11,313 bases of DNA from an uncultured Alphaproteobacteria bacterium (lineage in GTDB: Bacteria; Pseudomonadota; Alphaproteobacteria; Rhizobiales; Ancalomicrobiaceae): positions 1-11,313 of the forward strand of contig CALBKH010000032.1 of NCBI GenBank assembly GCA_937892955.1, given 5' to 3'. Within the stretch, counting starts at the first letter, position 1; each line of letters starts with the position of its first letter. Positions 1 through 6,725 of this stretch are shown piece after piece. A program made the translations under genes and the position numbers. Below the pieces are notes generated by a model that saw nothing but the letters and a program-made list of their open reading frames with translations, made no database searches and had not been told where the DNA came from.

Positions 1-56
1 AGGCACATTAAACGCATCAAATCAACATGATGGTCCAACCGCGCACAGGTCTCGTC

Positions 57-182
57 ATACCGAGCGGATGAAGTTCCGACCTGTTCGGAACTTCATCCGC
101 GAAGGCGAGCCCGAACGGGCGTCGGCCGGTCAGGCCGCAATCCACGAAATTCGGACGAGTCCGAATTTCGTGAACTCGGTAT
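57..182 (-). repeat. Intergenic double-hairpin repeat, copy 1
   Basis: The element is bounded by an 8-base inverted pair, ATACCGAG (57-64) and CTCGGTAT (175-182). Inside are two perfect hairpins: arms 64-79 and 85-100 (16 bp, loop 80-84) and arms 143-155 and 160-172 (13 bp, loop 156-159). Between them is a core at about 101-137, including a GCCCG-AA-CGGGC mini-hairpin. On the minus strand it matches the element at 4657-4787 in the same order: hairpin, core (35 of 37 bases identical), hairpin with the same ACAGG loop. This is a dispersed palindromic intergenic element of REP/BIME or MITE type. No transposase is present. It lies upstream of the bfd promoter. Confidence 0.85.
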
Positions 183-223
183 CACCTCGATGCCCGCCCA
201 ACCGGTCATGCAGAAATCATATC

Positions 224-240
224 TTGCGAATGATTTGCAA
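224..240. promoter_or_regulatory. Fur-like operator upstream of bfd
   Basis: TTGCGAATGATTTGCAA is a 17-base palindrome with 7 of 8 complementary positions around a central G. It resembles alphaproteobacterial Fur boxes, in which an AATnATT centre is flanked by TGC/GCA. It overlaps the predicted -35 of the bfd promoter, so a bound repressor would block RNA polymerase. Another Fur-superfamily member cannot be excluded from sequence alone. Confidence 0.6.
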
Positions 241-251
241 TATCGCATAAT
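224..251 (+). promoter_or_regulatory. Predicted bfd promoter
   Basis: A -35 TTGCGA (224-229, 4 of 6 to consensus) and a -10 CATAAT (246-251, 5 of 6) are separated by 16 bases. Transcription would start near 258 and give a leader of about 110 bases. The -35 lies inside the Fur-like palindrome, the usual geometry for iron-dependent repression. The region is locally AT-rich compared with its surroundings. Confidence 0.5.
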
Positions 252-368
252 CCAGCGACAACCGAGGCGGCCCGCATCCGATCGGGGCGACCGGCGGAGT
301 GGCCGCCGAGCGAGAGAAGCGGCCGAGAGCCGGCACGATCGGGAACGGCGAGCGACGGGAGGGGATCG

Positions 369-638
369 GTGATCGTCTGTTCGTGCAATGTCATCAGCGA
401 CCACGTCGTACGACGGACGATCGACGATCCCGACACCGCGGTGGCTCGGGTCTCGTGCCTCTTCGGCCATCTCGGCTGCCGCCCGCAGTGCGGTCGCTGC
501 GCGCCGACCCTGCGTCGACTGATCCGCGAGAGCACGGCGGGTGACGCCACGGCCTGTCCGGCGGCCCTCGACGACATCGGCGACGAGGGGTGCGGGCCGG
601 TGGTGGACTGCGGACTGCACGTCGTCGCGGCCGAATGA
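369..638 (+). CDS. bfd: Bacterioferritin-associated ferredoxin, [2Fe-2S]
   Basis: An 89-residue protein with the BFD-type [2Fe-2S] domain at the N-terminus. Cys4 and Cys6 form the CxC pair and Cys41 and Cys44 (CGRC) the CxxC pair. Cys30 and Cys37 are extra cysteines. Family role: Bfd binds bacterioferritin at its haem and donates electrons that reduce stored ferric iron for release to the cytosol. The GTG start follows a strong GGGAGGGG ribosome binding site. At 89 residues it is longer than the usual 60-75; the extra C-terminal stretch carries two more cysteines (about 74 and 81) of no assigned role. It faces bfr tail to tail 75 bases away instead of preceding it in an operon, and has its own Fur-like promoter, fitting induction in low iron. 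Confidence 0.9.
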   Translation: MIVCSCNVISDHVVRRTIDDPDTAVARVSCLFGHLGCRPQCGRCAPTLRRLIRESTAGDATACPAALDDIGDEGCGPVVDCGLHVVAAE

Positions 639-656
639 CCGCGACGACGAGGTGCG

Positions 657-696
657 GCGGTGCCGGCATCCCCGAGGCGGGAACGCCGATCACCGC
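657..696. terminator. Possible bidirectional terminator hairpin between bfd and bfr
   Basis: An imperfect inverted repeat runs from GCGGTG (657-662) to CACCGC (691-696), with further pairing of CGGC/GCCG and TCCC/GGGA inside. It fills the gap between two convergent genes, where a shared terminator is expected. No T-tract follows on either strand, so intrinsic termination is uncertain. Confidence 0.35.
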
Positions 697-713
697 ATCG
701 AACCGCCCGCCGA

Positions 714-1193
714 TCAGGCGGCGCTCTCGCCGATCTTCGTCTGGGTGTAGAGCTCGAGGCCGATGCGGCCGATCAGATCGAGTTCGGTCTCGAGGAAGTC
801 GATGTGCTCCTCCTCGTCGGTCATCACCTTCACGAACATGTCGCGCGAGACGTAATCCTTGACCTCTTCGCAATAGGCGGCGGCCTCCTGATAGAGCGCC
901 CGGGCGCCGAGTTCGGCCGCAAGGTCCGCCTCGAGGACCTCCTTCACCGTCTCCCCGATCCTCAGCGGATCGAGATGCTGCATGTTGGGGAAGCCCTCGA
1001 GGAACAGGATCCGCGCCGTGAAGGCGTCGGCGTGCTCCATCTCCTCGATCGATTCCTTGCGCCACTTCTTCGCCATCGCCTTCAGACCCCAATTGTCCAG
1101 AACCCGGTAGTGGAGCCAGTACTGGTTGATGGCGGTGAGTTCGCTGCGCAGGCCGCGATTGAAATATTCGATGACCTTGGGGTCGCCTTTCAT
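714..1193 (-). CDS. bfr: Bacterioferritin (haem-containing ferritin)
   Basis: A 159-residue ferritin-like four-helix protein, the usual Bfr length. The dinuclear ferroxidase ligands fall at the same numbers as in E. coli Bfr: Glu18, Glu51, His54, Glu94, Glu127 and His130, with Tyr25 nearby. Met52, the axial haem ligand at the dimer interface, is present, so this is a true haem bacterioferritin. In the family, 24 subunits form a cytosolic shell that oxidises Fe(II) and stores ferric mineral, protecting against iron-driven oxidative damage. I chose the ATG at 1193 because the protein then starts MKGDPKV as in homologues, with GGAGA 7 bases upstream. An upstream in-frame ATG at 1244 would add 17 unconserved residues. 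Bfd, its release partner, is next door on the opposite strand. Confidence 0.95.
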   Translation of the reverse strand: MKGDPKVIEYFNRGLRSELTAINQYWLHYRVLDNWGLKAMAKKWRKESIEEMEHADAFTARILFLEGFPNMQHLDPLRIGETVKEVLEADLAAELGARALYQEAAAYCEEVKDYVSRDMFVKVMTDEEEHIDFLETELDLIGRIGLELYTQTKIGESAA

Positions 1194-1296
1194 CTCGTCG
1201 TCTCCGTGTCGGGCCGGCGTCGGGGCACGATCGCACCCGACCACCGTCTGTTGGTTCAGGTCCGTCCACGGGTGAACCTAGTCGGTCCAGATGCGA

Positions 1297-1313
1297 TTGA
1301 AAAGCATCTGCAA
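1297..1313. promoter_or_regulatory. Weak Fur-like site upstream of bfr
   Basis: On the minus strand this reads TTGCAGATGCTTTTCAA. It matches the bfd operator at 13 of 17 positions but has only 5 of 8 self-complementary positions. It lies about 105 bases upstream of the bfr start. It overlaps a separate perfect 7-bp dyad, CAGATGC-N9-GCATCTG (1288-1310), which could be the true operator. No canonical Irr box was found. Confidence 0.35.
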
Positions 1314-1371
1314 AAATCGCGTGTCGCCCGACGCGATCGCTCGCGGGCCCTCACTTTCCCGCCGGCGAGAC

Positions 1372-1400
1372 GCGACATTTCGGCCGATCCGCGTTATAGA
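1372..1400 (+). promoter_or_regulatory. Possible rnd promoter giving a leaderless mRNA
   Basis: GCGACA (1372-1377, 4 of 6 to the -35 consensus) and TATAGA (1395-1400, 4 of 6 to the -10) are 17 bases apart. Transcription would begin about 1406-1409, at or next to the ATG at 1409. No Shine-Dalgarno sequence precedes that ATG, which fits a leaderless transcript. Confidence 0.4.
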
Positions 1401-1408
1401 GCGGGCCC

Positions 1409-2593
1409 ATGCATCTCATCACCACGACCGCCGATCTCGCCGCCGCCTGTGACGCTCTCGCCGCCCACGACTATGTCGCGGTCGACACCGAGTTCCTGCG
1501 CGAAACCACCTTCTGGCCCAAGCTCTGCGTCGTGCAGATGGCCGGCCCGGACACCGCCGTCGTCGTCGACGCGCTGGCCGACGGGCTCGACATGGCGCCG
1601 TTCCTCGCACTGATGAAGAACGAGCGGGTGATGAAGGTGTTCCATTCGGGACGCCAGGACATCGAGATCGTCTTCAATCTCGGCGGCTTCGTGCCCCACC
1701 CGATCTTCGACACCCAGGTCGCGGCGATGGTCTGCGGCTTCGGCGATTCGGTGTCCTACGATCAGCTGGTGCAGCGCATCTCCGGCCACCACATCGACAA
1801 GTCGTCGCGCTTCACCGACTGGACCCGCCGTCCGTTGACCCAGAAGCAGTACGACTACGCCCTCTCCGACGTCACCCATCTGCGCGACGTCTACCACCAC
1901 CTCGAGAAGCGCCTCGCCGAGCAGGGGCGCGCCGACTGGGTGGCGGAGGAGATGGAGGTCCTGACCTCCCACGAGACCTACGATCTCGATCCGGTGAACG
2001 CCTGGACGCGGCTCAAGCTCCGCGTGAAGAAACCGATCGAACTGGCCATTCTCAAAGAGATCGCGGCATGGCGCGAGCGCGAGGCGCGGGCCCGCGACGT
2101 GCCCCGTTCGCGCATCCTCAAGGACGATGCGATCTTCGAGATCGCCGCCGACCAGCCGAAGGACGCGAGCGCGCTGGGCAATCTGCGCTCCTTGTCGAAG
2201 GGCTTCGAGCGGTCGCGCGCCGGCGAGGAGATCCTCGCCTGTGTGCAGCGAGCGATGGCGATCCCGCGCGCCGAATTGCCGACGATCCCACGCGGCCGGC
2301 CGATGCCGGACGGTGCCGGCGCATCGGTCGACCTGATGAAGGTGCTCCTCAAGCTCGTCTGCGAGAAGCACGGCGTCGCCTCCAAGGTGGTGGCGACCGT
2401 CGACGAGCTCGAGGCGATCGCCACCGACGATCAGGCGGACGTCCCGGCTCTGAAAGGCTGGCGTCGCGAACTCTTCGGCGCCGAGGCGTTGAAGCTGAAG
2501 CACGGCCGCCTCGCCCTCTCCTTCGACGGACGCAAGGTGGTGGCCGTCGACTGCGAGCCGCCGGAGCCGAAGGCGAAGAACGGCGGCCGCTGA
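1409..2593 (+). CDS. rnd: Ribonuclease D
   Basis: A 394-residue DEDDy-family 3'-5' exoribonuclease. Exo I is VDTE with Asp26 and Glu28, Exo II is HSGRQD with Asp84, and Exo III is YALSD with Tyr150 and Asp154, so all catalytic residues are present. The exonuclease domain covers about 1-175. An HRDC domain follows at about 210-290, and the C-terminal part to 394 probably holds a second HRDC-like unit. Family role: a metal-dependent cytosolic enzyme that trims 3' ends of tRNA precursors and other stable RNAs. Length matches alphaproteobacterial RNase D. The ATG at 1409 gives the conserved start MHLITT; no ribosome binding site precedes it, and a -10-like TATAGA lies just upstream. It is divergent from bfr and convergent with the araC-type gene, so it is probably monocistronic. 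Confidence 0.95.
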   Translation: MHLITTTADLAAACDALAAHDYVAVDTEFLRETTFWPKLCVVQMAGPDTAVVVDALADGLDMAPFLALMKNERVMKVFHSGRQDIEIVFNLGGFVPHPIFDTQVAAMVCGFGDSVSYDQLVQRISGHHIDKSSRFTDWTRRPLTQKQYDYALSDVTHLRDVYHHLEKRLAEQGRADWVAEEMEVLTSHETYDLDPVNAWTRLKLRVKKPIELAILKEIAAWREREARARDVPRSRILKDDAIFEIAADQPKDASALGNLRSLSKGFERSRAGEEILACVQRAMAIPRAELPTIPRGRPMPDGAGASVDLMKVLLKLVCEKHGVASKVVATVDELEAIATDDQADVPALKGWRRELFGAEALKLKHGRLALSFDGRKVVAVDCEPPEPKAKNGGR

Positions 2594-2640
2594 CGCCGGC
2601 GTCCCGCCGCGGCGAGACCTCGACCCGCCCGGCAACGGAT

Positions 2641-2658
2641 CGTCCGGCCGCGCGGACG
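2641..2658. terminator. Small hairpin between convergent rnd and araC-type gene
   Basis: CGTCCG (2641-2646) and CGGACG (2653-2658) form a 6-bp GC stem with a 6-base loop. It lies in the 114-base gap between two convergent genes. No T-tract follows, so a terminator role is only a guess from position. Confidence 0.2.
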
Positions 2659-2707
2659 GAGGCGACGCGCACCGCCATTCTCCCTCCGCGGTCCGAGATA
2701 TCCCCGC

Positions 2708-3571
2708 TCAGCCGTCGAGGACGGCGCGTCGCCATCGGCCCGGAGTCGTGCCGGTGGCGATGCGAAAGGCGCGGGTGAAGTGGCTCTGGCTCGACCAGCC
2801 GCAGGCATCGGCCGTCTCGGCGAGCCCGACACCGGCGCGCATCGCCCGCTTCGCCGCCTCCACCCGCAGCGCCTCGAGATGGCCCGCAGGGCTCGCGCCG
2901 TGGCTGACGCGGAACATGCGCTGGAAGTGAAAGGGGCTGAGCCCGGCAATCGCCGCCAGCGCGTCGAGGCTCGGGGTGCGGCGCAGATCGGCGCGCATCG
3001 CCTCGAGCACGCGCCGGGACACGTGCGGCGCCAAGCCACCCCGCAGCGGGCGATGCCCCCGCCCGCCGAGATCCGGGTCGGTGACGAGGCCGGCGCAGAG
3101 TTCTTCGACGATCTCCGCCGCGCCGATGGCATCGCCCTCGTCACATGTGCCGGCGAGCCGCGCCATCGCCGCCGCCATCTCGGGTGCGCGGAAGAAGGTG
3201 CGATCCGGCAGATCCAGACCGTTCGGCTCGCGGTCGAGCGTCTCCGACATGAAATGGCGCAGCCGATCGTCGGCGAGATAGAGGTGGACGAAGCGAGAGG
3301 CGCCGCCGATCCCCCAGTCGGAGCCCGACCCCTGCGGAATCAGGCAGAGCGCGCCCGGCCACCCGCGGATGGCGCCGCGATCGAGCCGGCGGCTCTCCTC
3401 GCCGCCGAGCAGGTAGCAGCTGAGAGTGTGGAGGCGGGTGTTCTCGTAGCGCACCCGATCACGATCGTTCGACCAGATCGCCACGCCGCACCCGCGCCCG
3501 AGATCGAGCCGGGCATGGAGGTGGGCGCGCGAGCGCGAGAGCTGATCGAAGACGGAGAGCGTGGACGGCAT
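2708..3571 (-). CDS. AraC-family transcriptional regulator
   Basis: A 287-residue AraC/XylS regulator. The N-terminal part (about 15-120) looks like a cupin-type sensing and dimerisation domain, with a typical IPQGSGSDW stretch at about 78-86. The C-terminal part (about 185-281) is the double helix-turn-helix DNA-binding domain: first HTH around SLDALAAIAGLSPFHFQRMF (201-220), second around ETADACGWSSQSHFTRAFR (242-260), then the family signature G-TP-RWRR. The ATG at 3571 is the only plausible start; the upstream frame lacks protein-like sequence and the ribosome binding site is weak. It is transcribed away from the EamA permease across 186 bases, a layout typical of a local regulator controlling its neighbour. 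The ligand cannot be read from sequence. Confidence 0.92.
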   Translation of the reverse strand: MPSTLSVFDQLSRSRAHLHARLDLGRGCGVAIWSNDRDRVRYENTRLHTLSCYLLGGEESRRLDRGAIRGWPGALCLIPQGSGSDWGIGGASRFVHLYLADDRLRHFMSETLDREPNGLDLPDRTFFRAPEMAAAMARLAGTCDEGDAIGAAEIVEELCAGLVTDPDLGGRGHRPLRGGLAPHVSRRVLEAMRADLRRTPSLDALAAIAGLSPFHFQRMFRVSHGASPAGHLEALRVEAAKRAMRAGVGLAETADACGWSSQSHFTRAFRIATGTTPGRWRRAVLDG

Positions 3572-3757
3572 CGGACGGGGTCGCGGCTGGAACTCCGCGG
3601 ATCTTGGCAGCCGCCGCGGGTCACGGCAATCGGTGGCCCGGCGGGTCTCCCGCCCGCCGGGCGCTTCACCGCAAGATCGTGCAAGCCGCCCGCGCCCGTC
3701 GGACGCATCTTCCCCCGGCAAGCCGCCCGATCTCCGGGCGGCCGATGGGATCGCATC
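3572..3757. promoter_or_regulatory. Divergent araC/eamA control region with two perfect hairpins
   Basis: This 186-base gap must hold both divergent promoters. It contains a perfect 10-bp hairpin, GCCCGGCGGG (3636-3645) with CCCGCCGGGC (3653-3662), and a perfect 8-bp hairpin, GCCGCCCG (3722-3729) with CGGGCGGC (3735-3742). The second ends 15 bases before the permease ATG, immediately before its weak ribosome binding site. They may be operators or leader structures. No confident -35/-10 pair was recognised. Confidence 0.45.
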
Positions 3758-4657
3758 ATGCTCGACGTCTCGCTCTTCGCCGCCACCGTCGTCATCTGGG
3801 GCACGACCTGGCTCGCCATCGCCCTCCAACTCGGGCCGGTGCCGGTCCTGACGTCGATCTTCTATCGCTTCGCGCTCGCCGCCGTGCTGCTGCTGCCGGT
3901 CCTCGCGATGGCCGGCCGCCTGACGCCGATCCGCCGGCGCGACCACCTCTTCGTCGCTCTGCAGGGGCTGTTCCTGTTCTCGACCAACTTCGTCTGCTTC
4001 TACAACGCCACCCGGTTCATCCCGAGCGGCCTCGTCTCGGTGGTGTTCTCGCTCGCCACCCTGTTCAACGCGGTCAACGCCCGGCTGATCTTCGGCGAGC
4101 CGATCGCCCGACGCACCCTTCTCGCTGCGGTGCTCGGGGTCGGCGGCCTCGTCGTGCTCTTCGCCCCGGCGATCCGCGACGGCGGCCTCGGCGCCGAAGC
4201 TCCGCTCGGCCTCGCCCTGGCGGCGCTCGGCACGCTCTCCTTCTCGCTCGGCAACATGGTGTCGCGACGCAATTCGAACGCCGGCATCCCGCCGCTCACC
4301 GCCAACGCCTGGGGCATGTCCTACGCCAGCGTCGCGCTCTTCGCCCTCCTCGCCGGCACCGGCACGCCGCTGGTGATGCCGCCGAACGCCGTCTACGTCG
4401 CGGCGCTGGCGCATCTCGCCATCCTCGGCTCGATCGTCGGCTTCACCACCTATCTGATGTTGGTGGCGCGCGTCGGCTCGGCCAAGGCGGCCTACGCCAC
4501 GGTGATGTTCCCGATCGTCGCCCTCGCGCTCTCGGCCGCCTTCGAAGGCTACATCTGGGACCTGCGGACGGTGGTCGGCCTCGCCCTCGCGCTGCTCGGC
4601 AACATCGTCGCCTTCGCCGGCCTGCCCGCCTTCGCTCGCCGCCCCCGCACCGCCTGA
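3758..4657 (+). CDS. EamA-family (drug/metabolite transporter superfamily) permease
   Basis: A 299-residue integral membrane protein with about ten hydrophobic segments and the internal duplication of EamA domains (roughly 3-130 and 140-290). It opens with LFAATVVIWGTTWLAI, a hallmark of the first EamA helix, and each half ends in a hydrophobic stretch (VLGVGGLVVLFAP at about 125-137; LALALLGNIVAFAG near the C-terminus). Family role: inner-membrane export or import of small metabolites such as amino acids, sugars or drugs; the substrate cannot be predicted. The ATG at 3758 gives the standard family N-terminus. The frame stays open upstream, but that part is antisense to the araC-type gene and not protein-like. 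The divergent AraC-family regulator is its probable controller. A repeat element begins at the stop codon. Confidence 0.92.
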   Translation: MLDVSLFAATVVIWGTTWLAIALQLGPVPVLTSIFYRFALAAVLLLPVLAMAGRLTPIRRRDHLFVALQGLFLFSTNFVCFYNATRFIPSGLVSVVFSLATLFNAVNARLIFGEPIARRTLLAAVLGVGGLVVLFAPAIRDGGLGAEAPLGLALAALGTLSFSLGNMVSRRNSNAGIPPLTANAWGMSYASVALFALLAGTGTPLVMPPNAVYVAALAHLAILGSIVGFTTYLMLVARVGSAKAAYATVMFPIVALALSAAFEGYIWDLRTVVGLALALLGNIVAFAGLPAFARRPRTA

Positions 4658-4787
4658 TACTCGGCTCATGAAACTCGGCCTCTGCCGACTTTCATGAGCG
4701 ATACGGCCCGACCGGCCGACGCCCGTTCGGGCGCGCCTTCACTCACGATGTTCCGAACAGGTCGGAACCTCGTGAGTTCGGCACGAG
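4657..4787 (+). repeat. Intergenic double-hairpin repeat, copy 2
   Basis: Two hairpins flank a conserved core: arms 4664-4679 and 4684-4699 (15 of 16 paired, loop CTCT) and arms 4741-4756 and 4762-4777 (15 of 16 paired, loop ACAGG). The core at 4704-4740 matches the minus strand of 101-137 at 35 of 37 bases. Many stem positions that differ from the other copy are changed on both arms, so pairing is kept. It fills the gap between two convergent genes, starting at the permease stop, and could serve both as a bidirectional terminator. No T-tract is present. Confidence 0.85.
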
Positions 4788-4812
4788 ATGGCGGCCGGAC
4801 GGGCGGCGCGTT

Positions 4813-5709
<897 letters not shown>

Positions 5710-5933
5710 GGTGGCTCCTCCGGTCGCGCCGTCACTTGCGAACGGCTCGCAGATATAGAGCCGGAAGTCGCGGCGAAGCGCATCACACGAGGAGCCGGTG
5801 CGTGGTCACGTTTCGGTGACGTGGGGTTGCGAAAATAGTGGTTTACCTTCTTGCGAAATCGCGAACAATCTAACTTCGCGAATTCAGGTAATTGACGAAA
5901 TTTCGGAGATCACTTGTTGTGAGCATTATAAGA
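5710..5933. promoter_or_regulatory. Divergent intergenic region with a cluster of TTGCGAA motifs
   Basis: The dienelactone-hydrolase-type gene and the AT-rich gene are transcribed outward from here. A possible -10 for the former is CTATAT on the minus strand (5753-5758); its -35 is poor. A dyad TGCGA-N5-TCGCA (5737-5751) lies across its expected start point. TTGCGAA occurs at 5736, 5827 and 5851, and the palindrome TTCGCGAA at 5875. GTCAC-N6-GTGAC lies at 5805-5820. Composition shifts from GC-rich to AT-rich near 5830. Confidence 0.4.
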
Positions 5934-6722
5934 ATGAGCAAACCGCCGGCCGATCGATTTGATCACGTCGCAGATGTAATCGCATGGCTGTTTCTCACGC
6001 TCCTCCTGCTAATCCCAGTATTTTCGCTTGGCTTCCTCTTTGGCGGGTGGTTTGCCCCTAGCACCCATGAAAGGTCTTGGCTTTATGATTACCAAGGGCT
6101 AGTCGGCGCAGCCATGACACTTATTGCAGCTGGTGTTGCATGGCTAGCGGTTCAGCGACAAATCTCCGCACAGAGATCACTTTCTGAAGCAGAATATAGA
6201 GACGCAAAGAATTTCGTAATTTCCTCATTTGAAGATTACCTCAGGATTATCAATCTCATATGGCGTGAAATTGAGCATGAACCCACCAGCATTGAGGTCG
6301 ATAAGTGGAATTTGTTCATTTCACGACTAATTACCAAAATTATGTCATGTAGCGTAGATCTAGATCGGCAACTTCAAAAAACAATTTCTAGAACAGACTA
6401 TGCGAAAAATTCCCTTCGAATATCTGACAGATTTAAAATAGATGAAATTTGTATGTTTGCCAACTCCTCAAACGAACAAATACTTACTTTCATTAACAAC
6501 AAAAATTATTACACCAATATAAATAAGATAAATGACGACAATCAATTTATTCTTGAAACATTCAGTACTTTAATTCAATTCTCGCATCTTCGAAAGGCCT
6601 GCATCGAGTTCGACCCCTCACTTGAAGAGATTTTTATAGATAGAAAGATAGTCCCTGTTAACTGGGATCCAATGTGGCGACACTTGGAGGAATTCACCAA
6701 TCAATATCAGAACATCCCGTAA
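5934..6722 (+). CDS. Hypothetical two-TM membrane protein, AT-rich and probably acquired
   Basis: A protein of 262 residues from the ATG at 5934. I do not recognise the family. Residues about 15-40 and 54-73 are hydrophobic helices joined by a short loop (APSTHERSWLYDYQG). Residues about 75-262 form a charged, apparently helical soluble domain rich in Ile, Asn, Lys and Glu, probably cytoplasmic. No catalytic motif is evident. Base and codon use is strikingly AT-rich (frequent ATA, TTA, AAT, AAA), unlike every neighbour, which suggests horizontal acquisition. The start is uncertain: GTG at 5919 has GGAG at 5905-5908, and TTG at 5892 is also in frame. The stop lies 3 bases from the mfd stop on the other strand. 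Two-TM proteins with a helical domain are common in genomic islands, but no function should be assigned. Confidence 0.75.
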   Translation: MSKPPADRFDHVADVIAWLFLTLLLLIPVFSLGFLFGGWFAPSTHERSWLYDYQGLVGAAMTLIAAGVAWLAVQRQISAQRSLSEAEYRDAKNFVISSFEDYLRIINLIWREIEHEPTSIEVDKWNLFISRLITKIMSCSVDLDRQLQKTISRTDYAKNSLRISDRFKIDEICMFANSSNEQILTFINNKNYYTNINKINDDNQFILETFSTLIQFSHLRKACIEFDPSLEEIFIDRKIVPVNWDPMWRHLEEFTNQYQNIP

Positions 6723-6725
6723 CCA

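Larger units (their letters stand above)
1..368. other. Intergenic region upstream of bfd (no gene seen)
   Basis: No credible coding region is visible here. Bases 1-56 are relatively AT-rich and unassigned. They include a small dyad (ATCA-ACA-TGAT, 20-30) and a 15-base string at 39-53 whose reverse complement recurs at 11267-11281. Bases 57-182 are a structured repeat element, 224-251 a promoter with an operator-like palindrome, and about 258-368 would be a GC-rich leader of bfd. The leader contains a perfect 6-bp hairpin (arms 292-297 and 303-308) and ends in a strong ribosome binding site. Confidence 0.6.

Noticed and set aside
9..22. Possible FNR/FixK-type site around ATTAAACGCATCAA
   Set aside because: Only the right half matches the TTGAT-N4-ATCAA consensus; the left half matches 2 of 5.
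57..182. Short-spaced CRISPR-like repeats
   Set aside because: The inverted repeats are hairpin arms in one element; there are no direct repeats with regular spacers and no cas genes.
1394..2635. Long open frame on the minus strand opposite rnd
   Set aside because: It is the antisense shadow of a well-supported RNase D gene. Its protein is low-complexity with no recognisable domain, as expected from high-GC coding DNA.
2780..3757. Open frame upstream and in frame with the EamA permease
   Set aside because: It is antisense to the araC-type gene and its translation is Ala/Arg-rich without structure. The permease N-terminus is complete from 3758.
3572..4669. Open minus-strand frame extending the AraC-type protein upstream
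   Set aside because: It runs antisense to the permease and is composed of charged low-complexity sequence. The regulator is complete from 3571.
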